Assembly: GCF_001458435.1 (NCBI RefSeq)
Contig: NZ_CYSF01000007.1
Location: forward strand, 310,001-374,000
Direction: 5' to 3'
DNA from: Thalassovita mediterranea
GTDB lineage: Bacteria > Pseudomonadota > Alphaproteobacteria > Rhodobacterales > Rhodobacteraceae
DNA: 64,000 bases
Below, piece after piece: positions 17,721 to 25,490 of the stretch. A program made the position numbers and the translations under genes. Position 1 is the first letter of the stretch. Each line of letters opens with the position of its first letter. Under the pieces are notes generated by a model. The model was not told the origin of the DNA, did no database searches, and worked only from the letters and a program-made list of their open reading frames with translations.

Positions 17721-18449
17721 ATGAGCATTAAGATCCGCCTTTATGTAGAGCATCCTTTGGGGCAGGGGCAATCGGTTCCCTTGGACCGCGATCAGGCGCA
17801 TTACCTTTTTGGTGTGATGCGCCAGAAGGTCGGTGCGGAACTGGCGCTGTTTAACGGAGTGGACGGCGAATGGCGCGCCCGCGTTGATCAGGCTGGCAAG
17901 CGGGGGGGCGAGTTGACCTGCGTTGAACAGACACGGCCGTTGCAGATGCCGCCCGATCTGTGGCTGCTGTTTGCCCCGATCAAGAAGGCGCGCACCGATT
18001 TCATCGTCGAAAAGGCGGCCGAAATGGGCGCGGCACGTATCCTGCCAGTGCAGACCGAGTTTACCAATTCCGAACGCATTCGCCAGGACCGCCTGCAAGC
18101 CCATGCGGTTGAGGCGGCCGAACAATGCGGTGGCACCTATGTGCCAGAGGTTTGTGATCTACAACGCCTTGATCGTCTGTTGGCCGACTGGCCAGAGGAT
18201 CGCCAGCTGGTCTTCTGTGACGAGGCAGAGGTGGGCGCAGGCAAGGCACTGTCAGAGGCGGCACGCGACAAGGGTGACAAATGGGCGATTTTGATCGGGC
18301 CTGAGGGCGGATTTTCCGAGGTGGAGCGTAAACGCCTGCACGCGCTGCCCTTTGCTCATGTGATCAGTCTGGGACCACGCATTCTGCGCGCCGATACCGC
18401 GGCGGTTGCGGCAATGACGATCTGGCAGCAACACTTGGGTGATTGGTAA
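17721..18449 (+). CDS. rsmE: 16S rRNA (uracil-1498-N3)-methyltransferase
   Basis: 242-aa SPOUT-class methyltransferase of the 30S subunit. An N-terminal PUA-like part includes RDQAHYLFGVMRQKVG; the C-terminal trefoil knot carries LIGPEGGFSEVE and ISLGPRILRADTAAVAA, which bind S-adenosylmethionine. GAAAGG serves as ribosome site and sits in the 11-base gap to ubiA. First gene of a plus-strand run that ends in gshA, a neighbourhood common in alphaproteobacteria. Confidence 0.95.
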   Translation: MSIKIRLYVEHPLGQGQSVPLDRDQAHYLFGVMRQKVGAELALFNGVDGEWRARVDQAGKRGGELTCVEQTRPLQMPPDLWLLFAPIKKARTDFIVEKAAEMGAARILPVQTEFTNSERIRQDRLQAHAVEAAEQCGGTYVPEVCDLQRLDRLLADWPEDRQLVFCDEAEVGAGKALSEAARDKGDKWAILIGPEGGFSEVERKRLHALPFAHVISLGPRILRADTAAVAAMTIWQQHLGDW

Positions 18450-18487
18450 CTGATTCCCTTTTACCCATCTGACCCAAGGACGCCGCG

Positions 18488-19348
18488 ATGATCCGAGTTG
18501 CCACCGACGCTGACCGTCCCGCGCTGGAGGCGTTTCTGGCGTGTCATGCAAACAGTTCGATGTTTCTACGATCCAACCTTGCGGAGGCGGGGATCGGTAA
18601 CGTGGATCATCCGCACGGCACCCTTTTTCTGTTGCAGATGGCGGGGGAGGGGATCGCAGGTGTCTTTGGCCTGACGAACGAAGGCTTTGCCCTATGTCAG
18701 GCACCAAGGGCAGACGCAGGCGTATGGGCGGAATGTGCCGATGCTGTACGGGGCCGTATGGTCAAGGGGATCACTGGGCCTGATGAACAGGTCGGCCATG
18801 CGATCACCGCGCTGGGCTTGCCTGATGCGGCGTTCAGTTTTGATACGGTGGAACCGCTCTATCGCCTGCATTTGGCGGATTTGATACTGCCTGACGGGCC
18901 AGCCGATATTCGTGCGCCGCAGACATTGGACGTTGATACGCTAACCTTCTGGTATCTGGGCTATGAACGGGACACGGGCCTTGCCACCGGACCCGATGCC
19001 GCCAGCCGTTCGATTGAGCGGGCGGTGAATGCCATTCAGGGGGACGTGACGCGTCTGTTGATAATGAATGGCAAGCCGGTCGCGATGACCGCCTTCAACG
19101 CGCAGTTCGACGATATGGTGCAGATCGGTGGCGTTTATACCCCGCCGGATCAGCGCGGGCAGGGCTATGCACGCCGCGTTGTCGCCGCCCATCTGGCAGA
19201 GGCGCGGGCAAAAGGCACGAAAACTGCAATCCTCTTTTCCAACAACGATGCGGCGTCGCGCGCTTACGAAGCTATTGGGTTTCAGCGCGTCGGCAGCTAC
19301 CGTGTCGCCGTATTGCATGAGGCCACCGAGATAGGAGCGCCACAATGA
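18488..19348 (+). CDS. GNAT family N-acetyltransferase
   Basis: 286-aa two-part acetyltransferase. The C-terminal GNAT domain has the acetyl-CoA loop PDQRGQGYARRVVAAHL (about 219-235) and the NNDAASRAYEAIGFQRVG strand-helix at 259-276. The N-terminal half (IRVATDADRPALEAFLACH...) looks like a degenerate second GNAT fold. Acceptor unknown. AAGGA precedes the ATG; the stop overlaps the next gene by 4 bases (ATGA). Confidence 0.9.
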   Translation: MIRVATDADRPALEAFLACHANSSMFLRSNLAEAGIGNVDHPHGTLFLLQMAGEGIAGVFGLTNEGFALCQAPRADAGVWAECADAVRGRMVKGITGPDEQVGHAITALGLPDAAFSFDTVEPLYRLHLADLILPDGPADIRAPQTLDVDTLTFWYLGYERDTGLATGPDAASRSIERAVNAIQGDVTRLLIMNGKPVAMTAFNAQFDDMVQIGGVYTPPDQRGQGYARRVVAAHLAEARAKGTKTAILFSNNDAASRAYEAIGFQRVGSYRVAVLHEATEIGAPQ

Positions 19349-19860
19349 GTTTTATGCGCCCCGAAGCCGCCGCAGGCCTGCGCCGTTGGCGCGAGGTGTT
19401 AATCTCGGCGCTGATGACGGCCCTTGGGGCGCATTGGTTCCTGACCTCTTTCGGTCTGTTCCGCGCAATGGGCGCTTTGATTGTCATTCTGGGTGGGGTC
19501 TGGGTCATTCTGGCGGTGCGCCGTGCGCGGTTTGATCGCGGTGGTGGCGGGGCTGGCGTGGTGACGCTGGACGAAGGACGGCTGGGCTATTTCGGGCCCG
19601 AAACCGGCGGCACCTTGGCGGTTGAGGCGCTGGTGTCGATCCGCATGCTGGTGGATGAGAAGGGGCGCAAGAGTTGGTACATATTGGCCCAAGACACCAC
19701 CCCGCTTGACATTCCCGTGAACGCAGAGGGCGCGGATCAGCTGTTTGACGTGTTCTCGAACCTGCCGGGCCTTGATATGAAGGTGGTTCAGGCTGCCCTT
19801 GACGAACCCCTTAACGAAGAGATCCTGCTGTGGCATGTCGACATGCGAAAGCTGCATTGA
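19345..19860 (+). CDS. hypothetical membrane protein with two TM segments
   Basis: 171-aa protein translationally coupled to the GNAT gene (ATGA overlap). Two hydrophobic helices at about 18-38 and 40-58 are followed by RRARFDRGGGG and a ~110-residue cytosolic domain (VTLDEGRLGYFGPETGG...) that looks like a small beta-rich, PH-like module. I do not recognise a named family. gshA follows after 105 bases. Confidence 0.82.
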   Translation: MSFMRPEAAAGLRRWREVLISALMTALGAHWFLTSFGLFRAMGALIVILGGVWVILAVRRARFDRGGGGAGVVTLDEGRLGYFGPETGGTLAVEALVSIRMLVDEKGRKSWYILAQDTTPLDIPVNAEGADQLFDVFSNLPGLDMKVVQAALDEPLNEEILLWHVDMRKLH

Positions 19861-19965
19861 CAATTGCCGGTACGGACCACAAATCTTTGCCTTCTGATAT
19901 TCTGATCTAACCTCAGATTCCACGCAGCAGCGACGCCTGTGCAGCAGCAAAAACGGAGCAAGCCC

Positions 19966-21336
19966 ATGTCCATCCCTCAATCCGGCGGCGGGCCGATCGA
20001 ACATCACGATCAACTGGCGGAATACCTTGCCTCTGGCTGCAAGCCCAAGGACGACTGGCGTATCGGCACTGAGCATGAGAAGTTCGGCTATTGCAAGGAC
20101 ACGCTGAAGCCGCTGCCATACGAAGGCACGCGGTCGATCAAAGCGGTGCTGGACGCGCTGCGCGACCGTCACGGTTGGGCCCCGGTTGAGGAAGGTGGCA
20201 ACCTGATCGGGTTGACCAAGGATGGCGCGAACGTGTCGCTGGAACCGGGTGGGGCGCTGGAACTGTCGGGCGCGCCGCTGGAAACCATTCACCAGACCTG
20301 TGATGAGGTGAACGTTCACCTGCGTGAGGTGAAGGATATCGCGGATGAAATCGGCGTTGGCTTCATCGGTTTGGGGGCAGCGCCCCTGTGGTCGCATGAA
20401 GAAATGCCGCTGATGCCCAAGGGTCGTTATACGCTGATGAACGACTACATGGAAAAGGTTGGCACAATGGGCCGCGCGATGATGCGCCGGACCTGCACCG
20501 TGCAGGTGAACCTTGATTTCGCGTCAGAGGCGGACATGGTGCAGAAGCTGCGCGTAGCGCTGGCGTTGCAGCCGGTGGCGACCGCGCTGTTCGCCAACTC
20601 GCCCTTCTTTGAGGGGCAGGTCAACGGCCACAAAAGCTGGCGTTCGAAAATCTGGCGTCACCTTGATGATGCGCGCACCGGCATGCTGCCGTTCGTGTTC
20701 GAAGAGGGCATGGGCTTTGAGCGTTATGTGCAATATGCGCTCGATGTGCCGATGTATTTTGTCTACCGCGACGGCCAATATATCAACGCGCTGGGCCAAT
20801 CCTTCCGCGATTTTCTGAAGGGGCAACTGCCTGCGCTGCCGGGTGAAGTGCCGACGCTGAGCGATTGGGCCGATCACCTGACCACCGCCTTCCCCGAAGC
20901 GCGGATCAAGAAATACATGGAAATGCGCGGTGCGGACGGTGGCCCATGGCGTCGTCTGTGTGCGCTGCCCGGTTTCTGGGTCGGTCTGATGTATGATCAG
21001 GGCGCGTTGGATGCGGCTTGGGATTTGGTCAAAGGCTGGGATGCGGAAACCCGCGAGGGTCTGCGCGTTCAGGCGTCGATCGACGGTCTGCAGGCAGAGG
21101 TCGGCGGCATCAAGATGCACGATCTGGCCCGCGAAGTGCTGGATATTTCCGAAGCAGGCCTGATCGCCCGCGCCCGTGAAGGGGCAGGTGGTCTGGTGCC
21201 GAACGAAACCCACTTCCTCAACGCATTGAAGGAATCGGTCGATAGCGGTCAGGTGCCTGCGGATGAACTGCTGGCGCGGTATCATGGCGACTGGGACGGC
21301 GATCTGACCCGTATCTATGCGGATTACAGTTACTGA
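19966..21336 (+). CDS. gshA: glutamate-cysteine ligase
   Basis: 456-aa enzyme for the first step of glutathione synthesis, of the alphaproteobacterial/plant type (GCS2 superfamily), distinct from E. coli GshA. Typical segments: RIGTEHEKFGY (38-48), VSLEPGGALELSGAP, MRRTCTVQVNLDF and FMEMRGADGG-like KYMEMRGADGGPW near 315. The ATG at 19966 with GGAG upstream gives the normal length; an in-frame ATG at 19939 adds nine extra residues. The gene ends at a terminator (21385-21409) whose loop holds the next gene's start codon. Confidence 0.95.
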   Translation: MSIPQSGGGPIEHHDQLAEYLASGCKPKDDWRIGTEHEKFGYCKDTLKPLPYEGTRSIKAVLDALRDRHGWAPVEEGGNLIGLTKDGANVSLEPGGALELSGAPLETIHQTCDEVNVHLREVKDIADEIGVGFIGLGAAPLWSHEEMPLMPKGRYTLMNDYMEKVGTMGRAMMRRTCTVQVNLDFASEADMVQKLRVALALQPVATALFANSPFFEGQVNGHKSWRSKIWRHLDDARTGMLPFVFEEGMGFERYVQYALDVPMYFVYRDGQYINALGQSFRDFLKGQLPALPGEVPTLSDWADHLTTAFPEARIKKYMEMRGADGGPWRRLCALPGFWVGLMYDQGALDAAWDLVKGWDAETREGLRVQASIDGLQAEVGGIKMHDLAREVLDISEAGLIARAREGAGGLVPNETHFLNALKESVDSGQVPADELLARYHGDWDGDLTRIYADYSY

Positions 21337-21384
21337 GCTTTGCTTAAGGGGAAGGATTTACCCGTAGGTGAGAGACAGCTAAGA

Positions 21385-21409
21385 AAGCGGGATTATGTCC
21401 CGCTTTTTT
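21385..21409 (+). terminator. gshA terminator overlapping the next start codon
   Basis: AAGCGGG (21385-21391), loop ATTATGT (21392-21398), CCCGCTTTTTT (21399-21409). This is a perfect rho-independent terminator 49 bases after the gshA stop. The loop contains ATG 21395-21397, the start of the DUF4105 gene. Confidence 0.88.
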
Positions 21410-22375
21410 CATATCCTCCCGCATGTTCTTTTTTCATTCATCACCCTTGCTGGTGCCGCTTGGTCGGCGACGGCGCTGTGGCTGAACACCGATGGGGCCA
21501 TGCGTACCTTTGCGCTGGCGCTTCTGGTCGCGCTCACCCTTGGGGCGTTGCGGGTGCAGTTTCACAAACGCCGTTTGGGTTGGGCACTGTTGGCCATCAC
21601 GGCATTGGCGGTTCTGGGTTGGTATCAGACCATCACGCCGCGTGCGGATCGTCATTGGGCACCGGATGTGGCGCATGGTGTGACGGCGCGGGTGTCGGGT
21701 GATCAGGTCACCCTGTCGAACCTGCGCGATTTTGAATGGCAGGACCGCACTACCGCGACGCAGGCTTGGGTGTCGCAGACCTATGATCTGACGCAGCTGG
21801 ACAGCGTGGACATGTTCACTTCGGTCTGGGGGAACCCTGACATTGCGCATCTGTTGGTCAGCTTTGGCTTCGCCGATGGGGAACAGGTCGCCTTTTCGGT
21901 CGAAATTCGACGTGAGGCGGATGAAGTGTTCAGCGAGCTGGGCGGGTTCTTCCGTCAGTTTGAACTGGTGCTGATCGGGGCGAAGGAACGTGACATCGTC
22001 AAGCTGCGTGCCGATCATCGCGGCGAAGATGTGCGGATGTTCCCTGTGGACCTGTCGCCCGAACACCGCCGTCAGATGTTCATGTCCTATGTCGCACTGG
22101 CGCAGGATCTGGAGGCAGAGCCGCAGTTTTACAACACGATTTCTGCCAATTGTACCACGGTGGTCTACGGTCTGGCGCGCAATCTGCAATCGGATCTGCC
22201 GATCGACAGCAGCCTGATCCTGTCAGGTCGCCTGCCGCAGTATTTGGAAAACCTCGGCGTTTTGGGCGGTGAGGGATCATTGCAGGATCGCTATGACGCC
22301 GCGCTACTGCCCGCAGGGGCAGAGGCGTTGCACCCGGGGCTTAGCTATTCGCAGGCGATCCGTGCAGGCCGTTAG
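21395..22375 (+). CDS. DUF4105 domain membrane protein
   Basis: 326-aa protein with N-terminal TM helices (about 5-30, 35-55, 60-80) and a periplasmic DUF4105 domain. The domain has the diagnostic NCTTVVYGLARNL with Cys253; the family has been compared with permuted papain-like folds, its reaction being unproven. The only in-frame start before the first TM is ATG 21395, inside the gshA terminator loop and without a clear ribosome site. Translation and transcription are therefore probably linked to folding of that hairpin. Confidence 0.85.
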   Translation: MSRFFHILPHVLFSFITLAGAAWSATALWLNTDGAMRTFALALLVALTLGALRVQFHKRRLGWALLAITALAVLGWYQTITPRADRHWAPDVAHGVTARVSGDQVTLSNLRDFEWQDRTTATQAWVSQTYDLTQLDSVDMFTSVWGNPDIAHLLVSFGFADGEQVAFSVEIRREADEVFSELGGFFRQFELVLIGAKERDIVKLRADHRGEDVRMFPVDLSPEHRRQMFMSYVALAQDLEAEPQFYNTISANCTTVVYGLARNLQSDLPIDSSLILSGRLPQYLENLGVLGGEGSLQDRYDAALLPAGAEALHPGLSYSQAIRAGR

Positions 22376-22393
22376 GCTGGGTAGGTAGCAGGC

Positions 22394-22424
22394 AAAAGAA
22401 AAGGCGACCTCCGAAGAGGCCGCC
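22394..22424 (-). terminator. rho-independent terminator of the YHS gene
   Basis: Minus strand GGCGGCCTC (22424-22416), loop TTCG, GAGGTCGCC (22411-22403, one G-U pair) and a TTTTCTTTT tail (22402-22394). It is 32 bases after the YHS stop. Confidence 0.9.
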
Positions 22425-22455
22425 TTTCCACACATGGAGAGAGATGTCAGGCAGA

Positions 22456-22932
22456 TTACTGCGCCTGCAGCTCTTCGGGCGATTTGTCTTCGATGGTTTC
22501 CCACTGAACGTCGGCAGTGTTGATGAAGCCGGGAACGTCTTCTTCCCAACGGGCCTGAACGGCGGTCGACAGGTTCAAGAACAGTTCACCGTCAACGATT
22601 TTCCACACTTCGGGGTCGCCGTCGAACTTGAAGCCCATGGCGGTGCCGAATGCGCAGTAGCCGCCGTACTGAGGCGCGAAGGCTTCGGGGCTGGCGTCGA
22701 ACTGTGCTTTGTGCTCAGCGGAAACGAAGCGGTAGGTTGCGCCTTCGTAGGTGGAGGTGTGCTCCAGCGAGCCGGCGGTCGGCTCACCCAGGGTGAAGTA
22801 AGCAACCGGGTCGTAGCCGCGCAGCGCCAGACCGGTGGAGGTTGCGTTTACGTCAACACCGGCTGCCAGTGCGGTGGAGGTCAGTGCAACGGTTACGGCC
22901 AGGCCGCCGACGAGCGTTTTGATCGGGTTCAT
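22456..22932 (-). CDS. exported YHS domain protein
   Basis: 158-aa periplasmic protein. Residues 1-23 are a signal peptide (MNPIKTLVGGLAVTVALTST, cleavage after ALA). The YHS-type core includes LRGYDPVAYFTLGEPTAGS and YRFVSAEHKAQFDASPEAFAP, with YGGYCAFGTAMG resembling the cysteine-containing metal-binding segment of YHS proteins. Similar proteins are linked to copper or other metal handling. The start at 22932 is chosen because AAGGA lies just upstream; a longer in-frame ATG lacks one. Has its own terminator; divergent from pyrB. Confidence 0.88.
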   Translation of the reverse strand: MNPIKTLVGGLAVTVALTSTALAAGVDVNATSTGLALRGYDPVAYFTLGEPTAGSLEHTSTYEGATYRFVSAEHKAQFDASPEAFAPQYGGYCAFGTAMGFKFDGDPEVWKIVDGELFLNLSTAVQARWEEDVPGFINTADVQWETIEDKSPEELQAQ

Positions 22933-23003
22933 GATGATAGTCCTTATCTTGGTGTTTGGCTGGGGCGGCGTAATTTCCAGAACCTGCCGATGAATTTCTA
23001 CCA

Positions 23004-23021
23004 ACGACGTAATTGCGTCGT
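23004..23021. promoter_or_regulatory. palindrome upstream of the YHS gene
   Basis: ACGACG (23004-23009) and CGTCGT (23016-23021) flank TAATTG: a 6+6 perfect dyad about 72 bases before the YHS start. The 342-base YHS/pyrB gap (22933-23274) contains no gene I can support, so both promoters must lie there. Confidence 0.4.
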
Positions 23022-23274
23022 GGTGTAGCAAAGATGGGCACAGGGGCGATCACGTTCAAAACAACAAGAATTGAGTGTGAGCGAGCGCGGGGGAGTTGTG
23101 CGCAAGTGCGCATTCACGTTTTCGTTTGGTGGCCGTGAGCAACGAAAGGGGATGCGGCGCGATGTGCTGGAATGCCTCGCGGTGCCTGCTTAATTCTAAA
23201 TGGGACATAGCGCCCGCTTGCCCCGTGGCAACGCCCTTTCTATAAGCAGGCGAACAGCGCATTGGAGAGGGCCC

Positions 23275-24243
23275 ATGACATTCACGCAGAAGCACCTTCT
23301 GGGGATCGAACCCCTGCATCCGATGGAGATTACCGCTGTTCTGGATCGGGCTGATCAGTATGTGGACCTGAACCGTCAGGAGCAGAAGCACGCGGATGCG
23401 CTGGCTGGGCTGACGCAGATCAACATGTTCTTTGAAAACTCCACCCGCACGCAGGCCAGTTTTGAATTGGCGGGCAAGCGTCTGGGCGCGGATGTGATGA
23501 ACATGGCGATGCAGGCTTCGTCGATCAAAAAGGGCGAGACGCTGATTGATACCGCGCTGACCCTGAACGCGATGCACCCTGACCTCTTGGTGGTGCGCCA
23601 CCCGCATTCCGGTGCGGTGGATCTGCTGGCGCAGAAGGTGAACTGCGCCGTACTGAACGCTGGGGATGGCAAACATGAACACCCGACGCAGGCGCTGCTG
23701 GATGCGCTGACCATTCGGCGGGCGAAGGGGCGGCTGCACCGTCTGAACATCGCGATTTGCGGCGATATTGCCCACAGCCGCGTGGCGCGGTCGAACCTGA
23801 TCCTGCTGGGCAAGATGGAGAACCGCGTGCGGCTGGTCGGCCCGCCGACCCTGATGCCATCGCAGATCGACCAGTTCGGCGTTGAGGTCTACCATGATAT
23901 GGAAGAAGGCCTGAAAGATGTGGACGTGGTGATGATGCTACGTCTGCAGAAGGAACGGATGGACGGCGGTTTTATCCCGTCTGAACGGGAATATTACCAC
24001 CGCTACGGTCTGGACGCGGCCAAACTGGCCCACGCCAAGGATGATGCCATCGTCATGCACCCCGGCCCGATGAACCGCGGCGTGGAAATTGACGGCACCA
24101 TTGCCGACGACATCAACCGCTCGGTCATTCAGGAACAGGTGGAAATGGGTGTTGCGGTACGTATGGCAGCGATGGACCTGCTGGCGCGCAACCTGCGCGC
24201 TGCACGGGCCGAGGCACGCGCGGCCCAATCGGTAGAGGTATAA
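23275..24243 (+). CDS. pyrB: aspartate carbamoyltransferase catalytic subunit
   Basis: 322-aa enzyme for the second step of pyrimidine synthesis. Carbamoyl-phosphate loop [19 protein letters not shown] has STRT at 56-59; [28 protein letters not shown] and [11 protein letters not shown] are further active-site motifs. The ATG at 23275 has GGAGAGG upstream; an in-frame start at 23200 would add an unrelated leader. No regulatory pyrI is present. It heads a block with three small membrane proteins and a dihydroorotase-like gene, as in ATCases that need an inactive DHOase partner. Confidence 0.96.
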   Translation: MTFTQKHLLGIEPLHPMEITAVLDRADQYVDLNRQEQKHADALAGLTQINMFFENSTRTQASFELAGKRLGADVMNMAMQASSIKKGETLIDTALTLNAMHPDLLVVRHPHSGAVDLLAQKVNCAVLNAGDGKHEHPTQALLDALTIRRAKGRLHRLNIAICGDIAHSRVARSNLILLGKMENRVRLVGPPTLMPSQIDQFGVEVYHDMEEGLKDVDVVMMLRLQKERMDGGFIPSEREYYHRYGLDAAKLAHAKDDAIVMHPGPMNRGVEIDGTIADDINRSVIQEQVEMGVAVRMAAMDLLARNLRAARAEARAAQSVEV

Positions 24244-24247
24244 GACC

Positions 24248-24346
24248 ATGGAAGATCCCAAAGATCCCCGCATGTCCGGCAAGGTTGCCACCTACGCACT
24301 GCTGGCGATGTTTGCGCTGGTCGCGCTGATGATCTGGATCGCCTGA
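24248..24346 (+). CDS. 32-aa single-TM microprotein
   Basis: Starts 4 bases after the pyrB stop. Sequence begins MEDPKDPRMSGKVATYALL; residues ~13-32 form one hydrophobic helix ending in IWIA. GC-rich third positions and tight spacing support translation as part of the pyrB operon. No known family comes to mind. It is the first of three consecutive membrane-associated ORFs between pyrB and the pyrC-like gene. Confidence 0.6.
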   Translation: MEDPKDPRMSGKVATYALLAMFALVALMIWIA

Positions 24347-24377
24347 ATGACGCGATCGTGCCATATCGGGGCTGACC

Positions 24378-24947
24378 ATGCTTGATATGCTCTCCGTTCG
24401 TTCGCAGGAACCGCGCGGGGTGCGGCTGTTTTCACTGACGGCGGATCAGGCGGAGCTGGACCGTTTGGATGCCATTCTGGCCAATGCCGAACCGGGATTG
24501 GCCAAGGGGCATTTGGCCGATCTGTTTGGGGTCGAGGCGATTGATGCCACACGGGTAGAGGCATTTGATCTGGCGGACTTGTCGGATTTCGGCCTGATGA
24601 ATTACCTGATCAAGGCCAATGGCCTGCCTGAGGAAGCGCTGGAACCTGATCGCGCCCGCCTTGAGGCATTAGAAGGGGTTGTGCTGATCCTCTATTCGCA
24701 GGCCTTCAAGGGGCAGGCGGTGACGCTGGCCCCCGCACCCGCGCTGACCCCCGTTGGTGCCTGGAGTGAGGACATTCCCGATCTGGAGTTTACCCCGCTG
24801 AGGTCGCGATCTGCAGTCGGGCAATTGCCGCAGGGCACTGCCCCTGCCGCGCCGCAACCGACACCACGCTGGGTCTATTGGCTAACCGCGTTGATGGTCG
24901 CGCTGGCCGGTCTGGGCATTTACGCCGCTATTGCAGGAGGTGCGTGA
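24378..24947 (+). CDS. hypothetical tail-anchored membrane protein
   Basis: 189-aa protein with a ~130-residue cytosolic part, a Pro/Ala/Gln-rich linker (about 140-160) and one C-terminal TM helix (VYWLTALMVALAGLGIYAAI, about 165-185), so it is likely C-terminally anchored. The N-terminal domain is acidic and Leu/Ala-rich, with no motif I recognise. Its stop shares one base with the next start (TGATG), so it is co-translated with the 151-aa membrane protein. Confidence 0.78.
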   Translation: MLDMLSVRSQEPRGVRLFSLTADQAELDRLDAILANAEPGLAKGHLADLFGVEAIDATRVEAFDLADLSDFGLMNYLIKANGLPEEALEPDRARLEALEGVVLILYSQAFKGQAVTLAPAPALTPVGAWSEDIPDLEFTPLRSRSAVGQLPQGTAPAAPQPTPRWVYWLTALMVALAGLGIYAAIAGGA

Positions 24948-25402
24948 TGACACCCGAATTTATGCCGCAAATGACCCCGACCACCCCGTTGCAGGAGGGG
25001 GAGAGCGTGCAGCACAGCTTCCACCCCGACCGCGCCGCCTATTGGCGTGATCATGCGTGGCTGGCGGCGGGCGCTATGGGATGCGGGATGGCGATCCTGA
25101 TGATCCTAGGCAACCCGCATGTCTGGACCGGCGCGATCGGTGGCTTGGCCGCGATTGCGGTGCGTGCCTTCTATCTGGCATCGGATGAACTAAAAGCGCG
25201 CTGGGACATGACCGAAACCCGTCTGCTGGGCCCGCAGGGGCGCAACATGCGACTGGTCGAGATTGCCAAGATTCGCAAGCTTGGCTCTGCCGTGCAGGTG
25301 ATCACCCATGCAGGTGACAAACACCTGTTGAAATTTCAGGCCGACCGCGAAGACACCATTGCCCGTATCGAACGGGCACAGGCGATGGCGGGCAACCGCT
25401 AG
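24947..25402 (+). CDS. membrane protein with bacterial PH-like domain
   Basis: 151-aa protein with two adjacent hydrophobic segments (about 39-57 and 62-78) followed by a ~70-residue soluble part. That part (YLASDELKARWDMTETRLL...VEIAKIRKLGSAVQVITHAG...LLKF) has the strand order of short bacterial PH (YdbT/YvbH-like) domains. Starts at ATG 24947 in the TGATG overlap with the upstream gene. The family call is moderate. Part of the pyrB-to-plsY membrane-linked block. Confidence 0.75.
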   Translation: MTPEFMPQMTPTTPLQEGESVQHSFHPDRAAYWRDHAWLAAGAMGCGMAILMILGNPHVWTGAIGGLAAIAVRAFYLASDELKARWDMTETRLLGPQGRNMRLVEIAKIRKLGSAVQVITHAGDKHLLKFQADREDTIARIERAQAMAGNR

Positions 25403-25490
25403 CGCACTTCGCCCTTTCCACACAGGCCTTTCACGCCTACACAGCGCCAGCAAGGCCGCAGCTACAAGAACACAGACCAAAGGACCGCCC

